DNA of 17,843 bases from Sutterella parvirubra YIT 11816 (GCF_000250875.1 NZ_JH604974.1:2182-20024); one strand, 5' to 3'. Counted from the first letter of the stretch, positions 8,694-16,642 are shown. The notes: generated by a model not told the origin, from the sequence alone. Numbers and translations: made by a program.

Positions 8694-10172
8694 TCAGGCG
8701 AGGCGCGGCACGAGCGGCGTCTCGGCTTCCGCGGCGGCCTTTTCGGCCTGAATCGCCCAGTCGCGGCGGTTGGCGGCGGTCGGGACGAGCGAGCCCACGG
8801 CCATGCCGAACCCAGCGGCGAGGAAGCCGCCCAGCACGCTCGGGAAGACGTCCCCGAGGCTCGTCACCGTGAGCACCGTCCAGACGATGCCGCCCACGAC
8901 GATCGACGCGTAGGCGCCCGTCTTCGTCGCGCGGCGCCAGTAGAGCCCGCAGACGAGCGGCCAGAAGGCCCCGACGACCGGGAACTGGTAGGCCATCGCC
9001 ACCATGTCGTAGATGGCCGCACCCTGGAACGCGATCGAGTAGGCGAGCACCGCCGCGGCGAAGACCGCGAGCGTGACGCGCATGACGCGAAGGAGGTTCT
9101 TTTCGTTGAGCTCCATCACGTGCGAGAGCACGTTCTCGACGAAGGTGGTCGAGGGGGCGAGCATCGTCGCGGACGCCGTCGACATCACCGCGGAGAGCAC
9201 CGCGCCGAAGAAGAGCACGCGCAGCCACATCGGCATGTAGTCGCGCACGAGCGTCGGGAGAAGCTGCTGCGGATCTTCTGCGAGGAATTTCTGGGCGACG
9301 TCCGGCATGACGAGGATCGACGCGACGACGATCATCATCGGAACGAACGCAAAGAGGATGTAGACGCACCCGCCGATGATCGGACCCGCGACCGCGGTCT
9401 GCATGTTCTTCGCGGACATGACGCGCTGGAAGACGTCCTGCTGCGGGATCGAGCCGATCATCATCGTGATGGCGGCCGAAATCCAGAAGAGCCATCCGGT
9501 CGTCGTGGGTTCGGGCCAGGCGTGGAAGAGGTCGCGCTCACGCGCATAGTCGACGACGTTACCGAACCCGCCCGCGAGGTCGCTCGCGAAGAAGAGGATC
9601 GCAAGAAGCCCGCCCACGATGATGATCATCTGGACGAAGTCGGTGATCGCGACGCTCCACATGCCGCCCACGACCGTGTAGAAGAGCACGACCGCGGCGC
9701 CCAGGATCATGCCGGTCGTGATCGACACGGCGCCTTCCGTGATCAGGTTGATCACGAGGCCGAGCGCGGTGATCTGCGCCCCGACCCAGCCGAGGTAGGA
9801 GAGCACGATGAACATCGAGCAGAGAATCTCAATCCCCTTGCCGTAGCGTTCGCGGTAGTAGTCGCCGATCGTGAGGATGTTGCGGCGATAGAGCTTCTGC
9901 GCGAAGAAGGTGCCCACGAGAATGAGCGCCATGCCCGAGCCGAAAGGCTCTTCGATGACGCCGGCGATGCCGCTCTCGATGAAGCGGCCGGGCAAACCCA
10001 AAATCGTCTCGGAACCGAACCAGGTCGCGAACGTGGCCGTCACGACCATGGGGAGGGGAAGACTGCGCCCTGCAAGCGCAAAGTCGTTCGTATTCTTCAC
10101 ACGCGTGGCGGCGAAGACGCCGATGGCGACGGTGCCGAGCATGTAGAGAAGAACAAAACCAGTCAGCGTCAT
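8694..10172 (-). CDS. Sodium:solute symporter family protein
   Basis: This 492-aa protein has the pattern of the SSS family (PutP/PanF-like, PF00474): about 13 hydrophobic helices, ALAGRSLPLPMVVTATFATW near the N-terminus, and GGMWSVAITDFVQ and IPQQDVFQRVMSAKN in the core, all hallmarks of the family. It would bring a small solute across the inner membrane using the sodium gradient. The sequence does not show which solute. Starting at this ATG puts the first membrane helix at the very N-terminus, as is usual. It appears to be a single-gene unit, with a hairpin after its stop and a 262-base gap before it. Confidence 0.93.
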   Translation of the reverse strand: MTLTGFVLLYMLGTVAIGVFAATRVKNTNDFALAGRSLPLPMVVTATFATWFGSETILGLPGRFIESGIAGVIEEPFGSGMALILVGTFFAQKLYRRNILTIGDYYRERYGKGIEILCSMFIVLSYLGWVGAQITALGLVINLITEGAVSITTGMILGAAVVLFYTVVGGMWSVAITDFVQMIIIVGGLLAILFFASDLAGGFGNVVDYARERDLFHAWPEPTTTGWLFWISAAITMMIGSIPQQDVFQRVMSAKNMQTAVAGPIIGGCVYILFAFVPMMIVVASILVMPDVAQKFLAEDPQQLLPTLVRDYMPMWLRVLFFGAVLSAVMSTASATMLAPSTTFVENVLSHVMELNEKNLLRVMRVTLAVFAAAVLAYSIAFQGAAIYDMVAMAYQFPVVGAFWPLVCGLYWRRATKTGAYASIVVGGIVWTVLTVTSLGDVFPSVLGGFLAAGFGMAVGSLVPTAANRRDWAIQAEKAAAEAETPLVPRLA

Positions 10173-10364
10173 CTCACGATTGTCCTTATAAAACGACGTT
10201 GAACGGAAAACCTTGTTTATTCGCGCGCATTGTAGGGTGCGACGGGGGGTTCACGACCCCCCGACGCGCTTTTTTGACCCCCCGGGGGCCTTAATGTCCC
10301 AAAGTTTCATCCATATCAAATTTGAGGGGCGGTTTCGGCCGGAACCCTTCCTAAACCAAAAAGA
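10173..10364. other. Intergenic region upstream of symporter gene, with C/G-run repeats
   Basis: No gene is apparent here. Reading leftward, TACAAT (10234-10229) is a possible -10 for the symporter, without a clear -35. A hairpin CGGGGGG / CCCCCCG (10243-10249, 10257-10263) lies just upstream, and GACCCCCCG occurs twice, at 10255-10263 and 10276-10284. On the plus strand the hairpin is followed by a six-T run, so it resembles a rightward terminator although no rightward gene precedes it. Function is unknown. Confidence 0.4.
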
Positions 10365-10396
10365 CAAAAAAGGCGCCTGATTTGGTCCGGCGCCTT
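10365..10396 (-). terminator. Rho-independent terminator of the ubiE/Tim44-like cluster
   Basis: On the minus strand AAGGCGCC and GGCGCCTT form 8-bp arms with an 11-nt loop, directly followed by a T-run. It is 38 bases past the stop of the Tim44-like gene. Confidence 0.9.
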
Positions 10397-10434
10397 GATT
10401 TTGCTGTGTTTTCGAGACCGTCGGTCTGTCTGAT

Positions 10435-11388
10435 TTATGCGACTAGCCCGTTTTGGCGGATCGCGCACAAAAGCCAGCCGCCTTCGCCGCGCACGGGTTT
10501 CGCCAACACCCAGGTTTCGTCGAGCTCTTCGCGTTCGCCGCTCACGTCGAGAACGCCCGTGAAGCGCACGCTCGCGAGGTACTCGTCGCCCTCCTGCGCG
10601 ATGCCGAGGAGTTCGTTCGAGAGTTCGACCACGGTCGTCTGTTGCGTGACGTGGCCGCGCTCGCGCAGCTGATGCGTCACCGCCGTGAAGACGTCGGGCG
10701 TCGTGAAGTCGGAGATTTCGAGCACGTTGCCGCTGTCCCAGGCCTTCTGGAGCGCGACGTAGTTCTCGCGCGCGACCTTGAGGAACCCTTCGCGGTCGAA
10801 GTCGGCGGGCGTCACGTCGACGGCGCCCGACTCTTCCGCAGGGGCGGACCCGCCGCCCATGAACTGATCCATCACGCTCCCCGAGGCGGCCGCCTGCGTG
10901 CGGACGGGCTCGGGACGGACGGGTTCGGCGCGGCGCTCGAAGATCTGCGCGTCCTCGGCGGATCCGCGCCCGGCCGGACGGTGCGCGCCCGCGGGGGCCG
11001 CACGGCGCGAGAGGAAGGCGCGAAGCGCCATGAAGAGCACGGCCGCGAGGATGAGGCCCATGACGAGGCTCACCATGCCGGCGCCGTTGATGCCGAGCAT
11101 CGAGAGGAGCGCCGTGATGCCGAGCGCGGCAGCGAGGCCGGTGAGCATGCTCCTCATCATCGAGGGGCGCTGGGCCTGCTGCGCGGGCGTCGCCTGACGC
11201 GGCTGGTTCTGCGTCGCACCGGGCTTCGCGGCGGGCGCCTTCGGCGCGGCGGCGGGAGCCTTCTGCGAGAAGGTCGGCGCGGGGCGGCCGAGGTTCGATC
11301 CGCCGCCGAAACGGCGGGCGGCGTCGGCGTCCATGGGGGCGGCCGCGAGCGTCGCGCAGACAAGGAGAGCGGCGAGAAGATTCTTCAT
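10435..11388 (-). CDS. Exported/membrane Tim44-like domain protein
   Basis: The 317-aa product starts with a signal sequence (MKNLLAALLVCATLAAAP, probable cleavage after ADA). A low-complexity Pro/Ala/Gln linker follows (about 35-78), then a hydrophobic stretch of one or two helices (about 85-125), a second charged linker, and a C-terminal Tim44-like domain (about 200-317, PADFDREGFLKVARENYVAL onward). Bacterial members of this family are common in Burkholderiales beside ubiE; their role is not known to me, and the likeness to mitochondrial Tim44 does not prove protein import. The open frame extends 111 codons further upstream, but the signal sequence sets this ATG. The Shine-Dalgarno is weak. 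The gene is 92 bases after ubiE and is probably cotranscribed with it. Confidence 0.88.
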   Translation of the reverse strand: MKNLLAALLVCATLAAAPMDADAARRFGGGSNLGRPAPTFSQKAPAAAPKAPAAKPGATQNQPRQATPAQQAQRPSMMRSMLTGLAAALGITALLSMLGINGAGMVSLVMGLILAAVLFMALRAFLSRRAAPAGAHRPAGRGSAEDAQIFERRAEPVRPEPVRTQAAASGSVMDQFMGGGSAPAEESGAVDVTPADFDREGFLKVARENYVALQKAWDSGNVLEISDFTTPDVFTAVTHQLRERGHVTQQTTVVELSNELLGIAQEGDEYLASVRFTGVLDVSGEREELDETWVLAKPVRGEGGWLLCAIRQNGLVA

Positions 11389-11480
11389 CGTCAATCTACG
11401 GAAATTCAGGTGGGAAAAATCGGTGGGCGGCCGGGAGTGGTCCTCTTCCCGGCGCGGGCGAAGTGCTTCGGCAAAGCGCC

Positions 11481-12251
11481 TCAAAGGTCGGGCTTGGTAC
11501 CCACGTGAAGCGCACAGATGCCGAAGGTCAGATTGTGCCACGTCACTTCCGTGAACCCGGCCTCCTCCATCATCTTTGCAAAGGGCGCCTGCGCGGGATG
11601 CATGCGGATCGACTCGGCCAAATACCGGTAGGAGTCCGCGTCCCCGGCGATTTTGGACCCCAACCAGGGCATGAAGCGGAAGGAGTAAAAGTCGTAAAAA
11701 GGTTTGAGCCAACCGGCGCACTGCGAGAATTCGAGTACGAGCAAACGCCCGCCCGGACGAAGCACGCGGAGCATTTCGCGAAGAGCCCGGTCCTTGTGGG
11801 TCATGTTGCGGATCCCGAAGGAGACCGTGACGACGTCGAAGGCATCGTCCGCAAAGGGAAGCGCCTCGGCGTCGGCGACGACGCAGGCCGTGGGAACGCC
11901 GGCCTGACGCAGGCGCTTCTGCCCGATCGTGAGCATCTCGCGGTTGATGTCGGTCGCGGTGACGTTTCCCGCGCCCGCGCGCTTCGCAAACGCGATCGCG
12001 AGGTCGCCCGTGCCGCTCGCGATGTCGAGGAGCTTCGTGCCCTGACGGACGTCCGCCTCGCGGATGCTGCGGCGCTTCCAGAGACGGTGCGTCCCGAAGC
12101 TGAGCAGGTCGTTCATCAGGTCGTACTTCGGGGCGACGCTGTCGAAGACGTGGCGCACTTCGTCGACCTTGCGGTCTTCGTCGATCTGATGGAAACCGAA
12201 GTCGGTCTGGTGATGCTCTTCCTTCTGCTCGGGCTTGTTCGTGTCGGTCAT
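11481..12251 (-). CDS. ubiE: Ubiquinone/menaquinone biosynthesis C-methyltransferase
   Basis: UbiE/MenG is a SAM-dependent methyltransferase that adds a ring methyl group in ubiquinone (and, where present, menaquinone) synthesis. The 256-aa protein shows the family start VFDSVAPKYDLMNDLLSFG, SAM motif I LLDIASGTG (75-83), SFGIRNMTHKDRALREM, the post-motif LRPGGRLLVLEFS, and the C-terminal KPFYDFYSF and TFGICALHVG segments. The charged N-terminal 30 residues are longer than in E. coli UbiE, as often seen in betaproteobacteria. The DUF971 gene ends 19 bases upstream. Whether one or both quinones are made cannot be decided here. Confidence 0.95.
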   Translation of the reverse strand: MTDTNKPEQKEEHHQTDFGFHQIDEDRKVDEVRHVFDSVAPKYDLMNDLLSFGTHRLWKRRSIREADVRQGTKLLDIASGTGDLAIAFAKRAGAGNVTATDINREMLTIGQKRLRQAGVPTACVVADAEALPFADDAFDVVTVSFGIRNMTHKDRALREMLRVLRPGGRLLVLEFSQCAGWLKPFYDFYSFRFMPWLGSKIAGDADSYRYLAESIRMHPAQAPFAKMMEEAGFTEVTWHNLTFGICALHVGTKPDL

Positions 12252-12270
12252 GTCGGGCTCGGATGGGAAA

Positions 12271-12681
12271 TCAGTGGCCGCCGCAGCGGGTGCGGGGCTT
12301 CGGTTCGAAGGGCTTGTTGGCCGGATCGTTCGGGTCGCGGGAGGCGCCTGCCTCGGCGAGGTCCTTGAGGTACGTCTCCCAACGCACGTCCTTCGTGCGG
12401 GCGAGCTCCTCGAAGTAGTCCCAGCTGAAGAGACCCGTGTCGTGCCCGTCGGTGAAGCCGATCTTGAGGGCGTAGTTCCCGATGGGTTCGATCGAGGCGA
12501 TCGCGACGTCGCGCTTGCCCACCTGAAGCTGCGCCTCTTCGGGCGAATGACCCTGCACCTCCGCGGAGGGCGAATTCACGCGCAGAAACTCGTGCGTGAA
12601 TTCCGCACGGACGCCGTCCTCGTAGACGAGTTCGAGCGTGCGGCGCTCGCTGTGAAGCAGAATCTCGACGGGTACCTTCAT
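12271..12681 (-). CDS. DUF971 (GBBH-like N-terminal domain) protein
   Basis: The 136-aa product is a DUF971 protein: short beta-rich segments with LELVYEDGVRAEFTHEFLRV near the start and GFTDGHDTGLFSWDYFEEL in the middle, the part related to the N-terminal domain of gamma-butyrobetaine hydroxylases. Its biochemical role is not established. The internal start is chosen because GAGAGAGGAGG lies just upstream, whereas the longer frame has no ribosome site. It immediately precedes ubiE, an arrangement common in Burkholderiales. The C-terminal tail is Pro/Lys-rich and ends RCGGH. Confidence 0.9.
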   Translation of the reverse strand: MKVPVEILLHSERRTLELVYEDGVRAEFTHEFLRVNSPSAEVQGHSPEEAQLQVGKRDVAIASIEPIGNYALKIGFTDGHDTGLFSWDYFEELARTKDVRWETYLKDLAEAGASRDPNDPANKPFEPKPRTRCGGH

Positions 12682-12749
12682 CCGGTCCTCCTCTCTCAAG
12701 ACCATGGTGGAGCGGCGTTCCATCGGGGAACGTCGGGGACGTACGGCGG

Positions 12750-12787
12750 AAAAAGAAAAAGGCCTGCCCGTCTGTTCGGCAAGCCTT
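12750..12787 (-). terminator. Rho-independent terminator at left edge of the element
   Basis: On the minus strand AAGGCTTGCCG and CGGGCAGGCCTT pair with one mismatch and one bulge around AACAGA, followed by TTTTTCTTTTT. It points leftward and is about 70 bases before the DUF971 start, so it terminates a transcript coming from 12788-12944 or beyond and insulates the chromosomal genes. The promoter for DUF971-ubiE must then lie in the short stretch 12682-12749, which contains the inverted repeat ACGTC-GGG-GACGT (12730-12742). Confidence 0.8.
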
Positions 12788-12944
12788 CATGTCGGTTTGA
12801 GGGACGACGAGCCGCACGTCCTTTCTGAATGGGTTCCTGGTCCCACGACAGGATTGCAACTATGCGACAGTTACAGGCCTCTCAGGGAACCGGTTCCTCC
12901 AGTCCTCTAACCAGTCCACTAATAAACAAACGGTTAGAAGAGAG
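12788..12944 (-). other. Structured intergenic segment, possible small RNA or attachment region
   Basis: There is no convincing reading frame here. The segment lies between two leftward terminators, so a transcript with its own 3' end (at 12750) is plausible. Visible structure includes GGTTCCTG (12832-12839) against CAGGGAACC (12883-12891), pairing with one bulged base, an inner hairpin GCAACT/AGTTAC with a 7-nt loop (12856-12874), the perfect palindrome GGAACCGGTTCC (12886-12897), and a near-tandem GGACTGG pair on the minus strand. It is AT-richer than both flanks. It may be a small RNA, or the recombination site at the element end. I do not recognise a known family. Confidence 0.35.
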
Positions 12945-12981
12945 AAAAGCCCTCCGGAGGCTTGTTGCCGGAGGGACTTTT
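12945..12981 (-). terminator. Terminator of the element's replication operon
   Basis: CCCTCCGG and CCGGAGGG form 8-bp arms, extended by AAAAG/CTTTT across a bulge. On the minus strand the stem is followed by TTTTCTCTCTTC. It begins directly after the TAG of the 86-aa gene, the last gene of the operon. Confidence 0.85.
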
Positions 12982-13242
12982 CTACCAACCATCATAACAC
13001 GTGAGTCGCCGCGCTTCGCGTTCAGCTTCCTCCCGACTCAAGCCGCCGTCATATTCCATGATCGCCGCCCGCTCCTCGTAAGCCTCTCTCAAGGCCTCAT
13101 TTTGGAGCACCCTTGACCCTGAAGTACTGTTTTTTTGAGGGGGACCAAGGGGAATCGGGGGACCGCCTGAGGCTCTAGGTAAGCCAAGGTTCTCAGGCGT
13201 GGGGAACGGGCGGGGACGGAGGGGGACCAACGTCGAATCCAT
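12982..13242 (-). CDS. Small acidic-tailed element protein, function unknown
   Basis: The 86-aa product has a proline-rich N-terminal half (PLRPRPFPTPENLGLPRA) and a charged helical C-terminal half with EERAAIMEYDGGLSREEAER, a motif that I associate with small proteins and replication-protein tails in phages and plasmids. Its function is unknown. It starts 16 bases after the stop of the DUF927 gene, so it is the last gene of that operon; the Shine-Dalgarno is weak (GGGGG). The frame stays open upstream into the DUF927 gene, but ATG at 13242 gives the natural operon spacing. Confidence 0.7.
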   Translation of the reverse strand: MDSTLVPLRPRPFPTPENLGLPRASGGPPIPLGPPQKNSTSGSRVLQNEALREAYEERAAIMEYDGGLSREEAEREARRLTCYDGW

Positions 13243-13258
13243 AGCCCGGCCCCCGTTT

Positions 13259-15184
13259 TCAGGCCTGCGGGAAAGGTATGCCAAGCACGACAACCGCGCG
13301 CCCAAGCGGCACAAGCCGGTGAACGCGCTCGCCTGATTTGGCTTTGAGAACGCCCCTCCTCTTGTCGTTCGCCTTCAGGCGCTCGCGCTTCAGTAGCACT
13401 GAGCACACTTCACGCTGATTCATCCCCAACGGCTCACAGAACCACCGACCAAACTCGGACGGTATGAAGTACGCCGCATGTTCGCCGCCTTCCGGGATGA
13501 TGAACCCGTACAGGGGGCGCCCGGAAACGTGTTCGACCTTGAGGGTATCGCTCACCTTGTCGAAGTGGTCCGCGCTTGAAAGTACAAAGTCATCCAACCG
13601 CCCCAAAATTTCATCTTCTTTTTTGGCGTCGGTTTGGAAGTTGTCCAGCCAAGCGGTAAAACAAGCTGCGGCCGCCTTGTTGGCGTCGCCGGGCGCCCAC
13701 GGGAAAACCCCGCGGATGATCGCCAACTCCCCCGCGGCGGCGACCAAACCGAAGCGGCTTGCGACACGCAGAATTTTCGAATCCGTCGAATCACAGTGCT
13801 TGCGTTTCCATTCGGCCCGGTCATGCTCAAGCCGTTCTCTGAAGGCCTCAACGCCTCCGAGACTGGCAACCTCTTCAATAACGCCGCGGATGAACGCCGG
13901 TCCGGCGGTGCCGTAGGCTTCCGCTTTCGCGGCCTTGTTGATTCGTCCGGCCAGTGCGTCCACGGTCAAGCCTTCAGGCAACTCATCGAAGACGCCCAAG
14001 GCGTCCGAGACAACCGCCGGAATGTTGACGAGTCGAATCAACGCGCCGTCCTGTACGGGCGCCCTGCGGATTGCCAGCGCGGCCTGCTCTTCCGTCCGAC
14101 GCTCTCCGGTCGAGAGGAACATGGTTTGCCAAGCGTGCGTTTTGGCTAGTCCGAGGTTTCGATTCATGCGGCCCTTTCCGCGGCCGTTCCCCAGCTTATA
14201 GAGCAGGTCGACCACCTTGTTGGGGTCGGCGCGGGAAATCTCATCCAAGACCATAGGAAACTGATTGTGTGAGGCCGCGAAAGCTTCCACGCCGTTCGCG
14301 GTGTTTTCCCAACCACCCATTTCGTTATCCTGTCCGTCTTCGGCGGTGCCCCACAGACTGCACAAGGCGCGCGCCAAGGTGCTTTTCCCCTTGGAAGACT
14401 GTCCGTAGAAGTGAAACCCTCCGTTCTCTTCTTTGCAGAACGGCATGAGCGGGGGCGTCACGCCGACGCACAACGCGAACATGAGCCGCCAAGAGTTGCG
14501 CGCGTCGGTCCCGACAGACTGCCGCCAGTCCTCAAGAGTGCCTTTCTCGCCGTAGCGCGGTGCGCTTTCCCTGTCGCCCGTGAAGAGCATCGGTTCGGGC
14601 GGCTCTCCGATCACGACGCCGCCGGGGAGCGCGAAGCACTTGCCGAGGTCCCACCATCCGAGGCGGTCAACGCCCGTAATCTTTTCGGCTTGCGGATACT
14701 GCAAAAGAAAATTGTGGATCTCTGAGCCACCTTGAGCGGTGACGGCTTGACCAATATGAAGGCCCCCCGAGAGCAACACGCGGAGCACTGCTTTCGGGTC
14801 TAAAAACTCATCGCGGCGAAAAACGTGCTCATGTTCGCGGCCATTCCGGTCACGCCACTTGATCGCGCGTCGCTGGTCTTCGCCCTTCTCGTTCTCAATG
14901 TCGCCGGAGACCCAAAGCGGCCCGCATACAGGCTTGAGGCTCTCTTTCCCGTCCCGAGTTTCGACGAGGAACACGCCGCCGTGGCCGGTCGAAAAGGTTT
15001 TGCCGTAGTCCGTCGTAAAACGCCGGGTCCCGTCGCCCATGTCGGTCCAAGGATTGTTTTCAAACAAGGTTTCGAGATTGATCGCGGCCGCCGCCGGGCT
15101 TACACTGGGAGCCGAATCAATGCCTTTGGCCGCTTCGGGCTTCGCGCCCGGGGCGGTTTTTTCTTTCGTCTTCAGGTTGCTCAT
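13259..15184 (-). CDS. DUF927-domain P-loop ATPase, probable replicative helicase of the element
   Basis: The 641-aa protein has an N-terminal disordered Lys/Ala/Pro stretch (1-35), then a DUF927 region with VDRLGWWDLGKCFALPGGV (172-190) and a Walker A loop GQSSKGKST (261-269). Walker B MVLDEI (311-316) and the conserved helicase-like region GNGRGKGRMNRN follow, with a C-terminal winged-helix-like part. DUF927 proteins are encoded by phages and integrative elements beside primases and are thought to unwind DNA at the element's origin. Its ATG overlaps the stop of the Toprim gene (ATGA), implying translational coupling; GGGGG lies upstream. The two proteins together would do what the fused primase-helicase alpha protein does in phage P4. 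Base composition is somewhat less GC-rich than the chromosomal genes. Confidence 0.88.
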   Translation of the reverse strand: MSNLKTKEKTAPGAKPEAAKGIDSAPSVSPAAAAINLETLFENNPWTDMGDGTRRFTTDYGKTFSTGHGGVFLVETRDGKESLKPVCGPLWVSGDIENEKGEDQRRAIKWRDRNGREHEHVFRRDEFLDPKAVLRVLLSGGLHIGQAVTAQGGSEIHNFLLQYPQAEKITGVDRLGWWDLGKCFALPGGVVIGEPPEPMLFTGDRESAPRYGEKGTLEDWRQSVGTDARNSWRLMFALCVGVTPPLMPFCKEENGGFHFYGQSSKGKSTLARALCSLWGTAEDGQDNEMGGWENTANGVEAFAASHNQFPMVLDEISRADPNKVVDLLYKLGNGRGKGRMNRNLGLAKTHAWQTMFLSTGERRTEEQAALAIRRAPVQDGALIRLVNIPAVVSDALGVFDELPEGLTVDALAGRINKAAKAEAYGTAGPAFIRGVIEEVASLGGVEAFRERLEHDRAEWKRKHCDSTDSKILRVASRFGLVAAAGELAIIRGVFPWAPGDANKAAAACFTAWLDNFQTDAKKEDEILGRLDDFVLSSADHFDKVSDTLKVEHVSGRPLYGFIIPEGGEHAAYFIPSEFGRWFCEPLGMNQREVCSVLLKRERLKANDKRRGVLKAKSGERVHRLVPLGRAVVVLGIPFPQA

Positions 15185-16260
15185 AGAACCCCCTTCGCAA
15201 TAAAGAAATCGTTGAAATCGGTCGGCTTGTCGCCACCGGTGAGCGCTTTGAACTGAGCGCGGAGAGCGTCATCGAACTGAGGGAAGAGCACCCGCCCAGC
15301 GCTCAGGCGGGCTGCCCGCTCTGCGTGTTCCGCACCGCCGTCACAGTCGCCAAGCACGACCAAATCGGCGCGCGGGCACATTCCGCGCAGGGCCACGGCC
15401 GTCGCCGTCATGTTCTGAGCGCACATAGCCGACACGACCGGGAAGCGGCACAGCTGGGAGACGCTCAGGGCCGTCGCCACGCCTTCGGCGACGCCGATGC
15501 GTTCGGGCAGGGTTTGACGCAGTTCCAAGCGGATCTTTAAGTCCAGCGGAAGCCAGTACGCGCCCTTTCGAGGTACGCCCGGGAGAAAGAGCTTCCCGCC
15601 GTCGCTTCCGATGAATTCAAGTGAGACGGGTGCGAAGCCGGTCGAGGCGATCCCGATGCTCATGGGCACGATGAGAACCGGTCCGGTCATCGGCTTCCCG
15701 CTCTTCGGGCTGAAGAGCCTGTAAGTACGTCCATCATCCTCGGGGTAGTGCGACAAGACCGCGTTGATCCGGTCGGCGTCCAAGACGTACAAGGCGCCGT
15801 CCGGCTGGACGTGCTTGCGCTCTAGGTAGGGATGCGAGGAGACCGCTTCGGCTTCGCCTAGGATGAGGCCGCAGATAGAGAAGCCGCGTTCACGGCGTCG
15901 GCGTTCATCCTCTTCGGCCTCCCGACGGGCTTCCTCGGCCATTCGTTCGCGTTCGGCCTGTTCGGCGGGCGTGAGGCTCCTCCCGTAGTCATCGAACCAG
16001 CCGACAAGATCCCCGGTCTTCCAGTTTTGGACCAGTCCGCCGCGGCCGTCCGCAAAGAGCTTTATCCGGCCGTCTCCCCGGCCGTGCGTGTCGTCGCTCA
16101 GATTCGCAAGAACCCAGCGACCGGCGACGGGTTGACGGGGAGCGACGCCGACGGCGGCACAAGCGTCCGCAAGAGTGCCGAAGTAGGCACGAGCGCCGAA
16201 AGTAGGGGCGGCCTTGTCTTGGCCCCGGCGCTTTTCGCGCAGGCTTTCATGCTTCAACAT
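15181..16260 (-). CDS. Toprim-domain protein, probable element primase
   Basis: The 359-aa protein has an N-terminal region with GRGDGRIKLFADGRGGLVQNW (about 61-80), typical of phage and plasmid primase-like proteins, then a highly charged Glu/Arg helix (about 98-127). The C-terminal Toprim domain shows the catalytic Glu259 in GVAEGVATALS and the DxD pair Asp305/Asp307 in VVLGDCDGG, and the protein ends TDFNDFFIAKG. No CHC2 zinc finger is visible, so primase activity is inferred from family and context. GAGGAGGG 7 bases before ATG 16260, overlapping the stop of the upstream gene, decides this start over the longer frame. It forms an operon with the DUF927 ATPase (4-base overlap). Confidence 0.87.
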   Translation of the reverse strand: MLKHESLREKRRGQDKAAPTFGARAYFGTLADACAAVGVAPRQPVAGRWVLANLSDDTHGRGDGRIKLFADGRGGLVQNWKTGDLVGWFDDYGRSLTPAEQAERERMAEEARREAEEDERRRRERGFSICGLILGEAEAVSSHPYLERKHVQPDGALYVLDADRINAVLSHYPEDDGRTYRLFSPKSGKPMTGPVLIVPMSIGIASTGFAPVSLEFIGSDGGKLFLPGVPRKGAYWLPLDLKIRLELRQTLPERIGVAEGVATALSVSQLCRFPVVSAMCAQNMTATAVALRGMCPRADLVVLGDCDGGAEHAERAARLSAGRVLFPQFDDALRAQFKALTGGDKPTDFNDFFIAKGVL

Positions 16261-16273
16261 GGTGTTTCCCTCC

Positions 16274-16642
16274 TCAGCGTGCGGACCGAAGCCGGTCAGC
16301 GACCAACGCAAGGACTACGAGGAGTCCGGACTTCAGGTTGATCGAACTGGAGACCTTCTTTACGTCCGCGTAGAGACCGGCCTTAGAACCAGCCGCGTCG
16401 CCGTATTCGTCGAGGAGTGACAGGGCTTCGGCGTCCACGTCGAGCGCGTCGCTCAGCTGGATCATGGTGCTCATGTAGTCCTCAATGGCCTGAGCACCGG
16501 CGAGGGCCTTGGGGTCATCCGATTCGGCGGCCTTGAGGAGGTTCACCAACGGATAGCGGTCAGCGACCTCAGGCGCAATGAATGCGAAGAGGGAGGACGG
16601 GAGAGGGTTCGCGCGACCGGGCGCGTTGAGGGTGCTACTCAT
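16274..16642 (-). CDS. 122-aa element protein of unknown function, target of the antisense RNA
   Basis: I do not recognise this protein. It is mostly helical and acidic (PEVADRYPLVNLLKAAESDD, DALDVDAEALSLLDEYGDAA), with a hydrophobic C-terminal helix (SGLLVVLALVADRL) that ends in a basic tail. A good Shine-Dalgarno, AGGAG, lies 7 bases before the ATG within AACTTAGGAGCC, and this is exactly the sequence complementary to the loop of the C4/CI-like RNA encoded 40-110 bases upstream. It is the first protein of the replication operon, 13 bases before the Toprim gene. By position it corresponds to the gene held silent by antisense RNA in P1- and P4-type systems. Its start overlaps the end of a longer minus-strand frame by 8 bases. 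Confidence 0.75.
   Translation of the reverse strand: MSSTLNAPGRANPLPSSLFAFIAPEVADRYPLVNLLKAAESDDPKALAGAQAIEDYMSTMIQLSDALDVDAEALSLLDEYGDAAGSKAGLYADVKKVSSSINLKSGLLVVLALVADRLRSAR

Noticed and set aside
12832..12900. Possible tRNA or tRNA 3' fragment (7-nt loop hairpin, and GTGGGACCA on the minus strand)
   Set aside because: There is no T-arm with GTTCRA, the stem before the loop does not pair, and the acceptor strand has no 5' partner. The fold does not make a cloverleaf.
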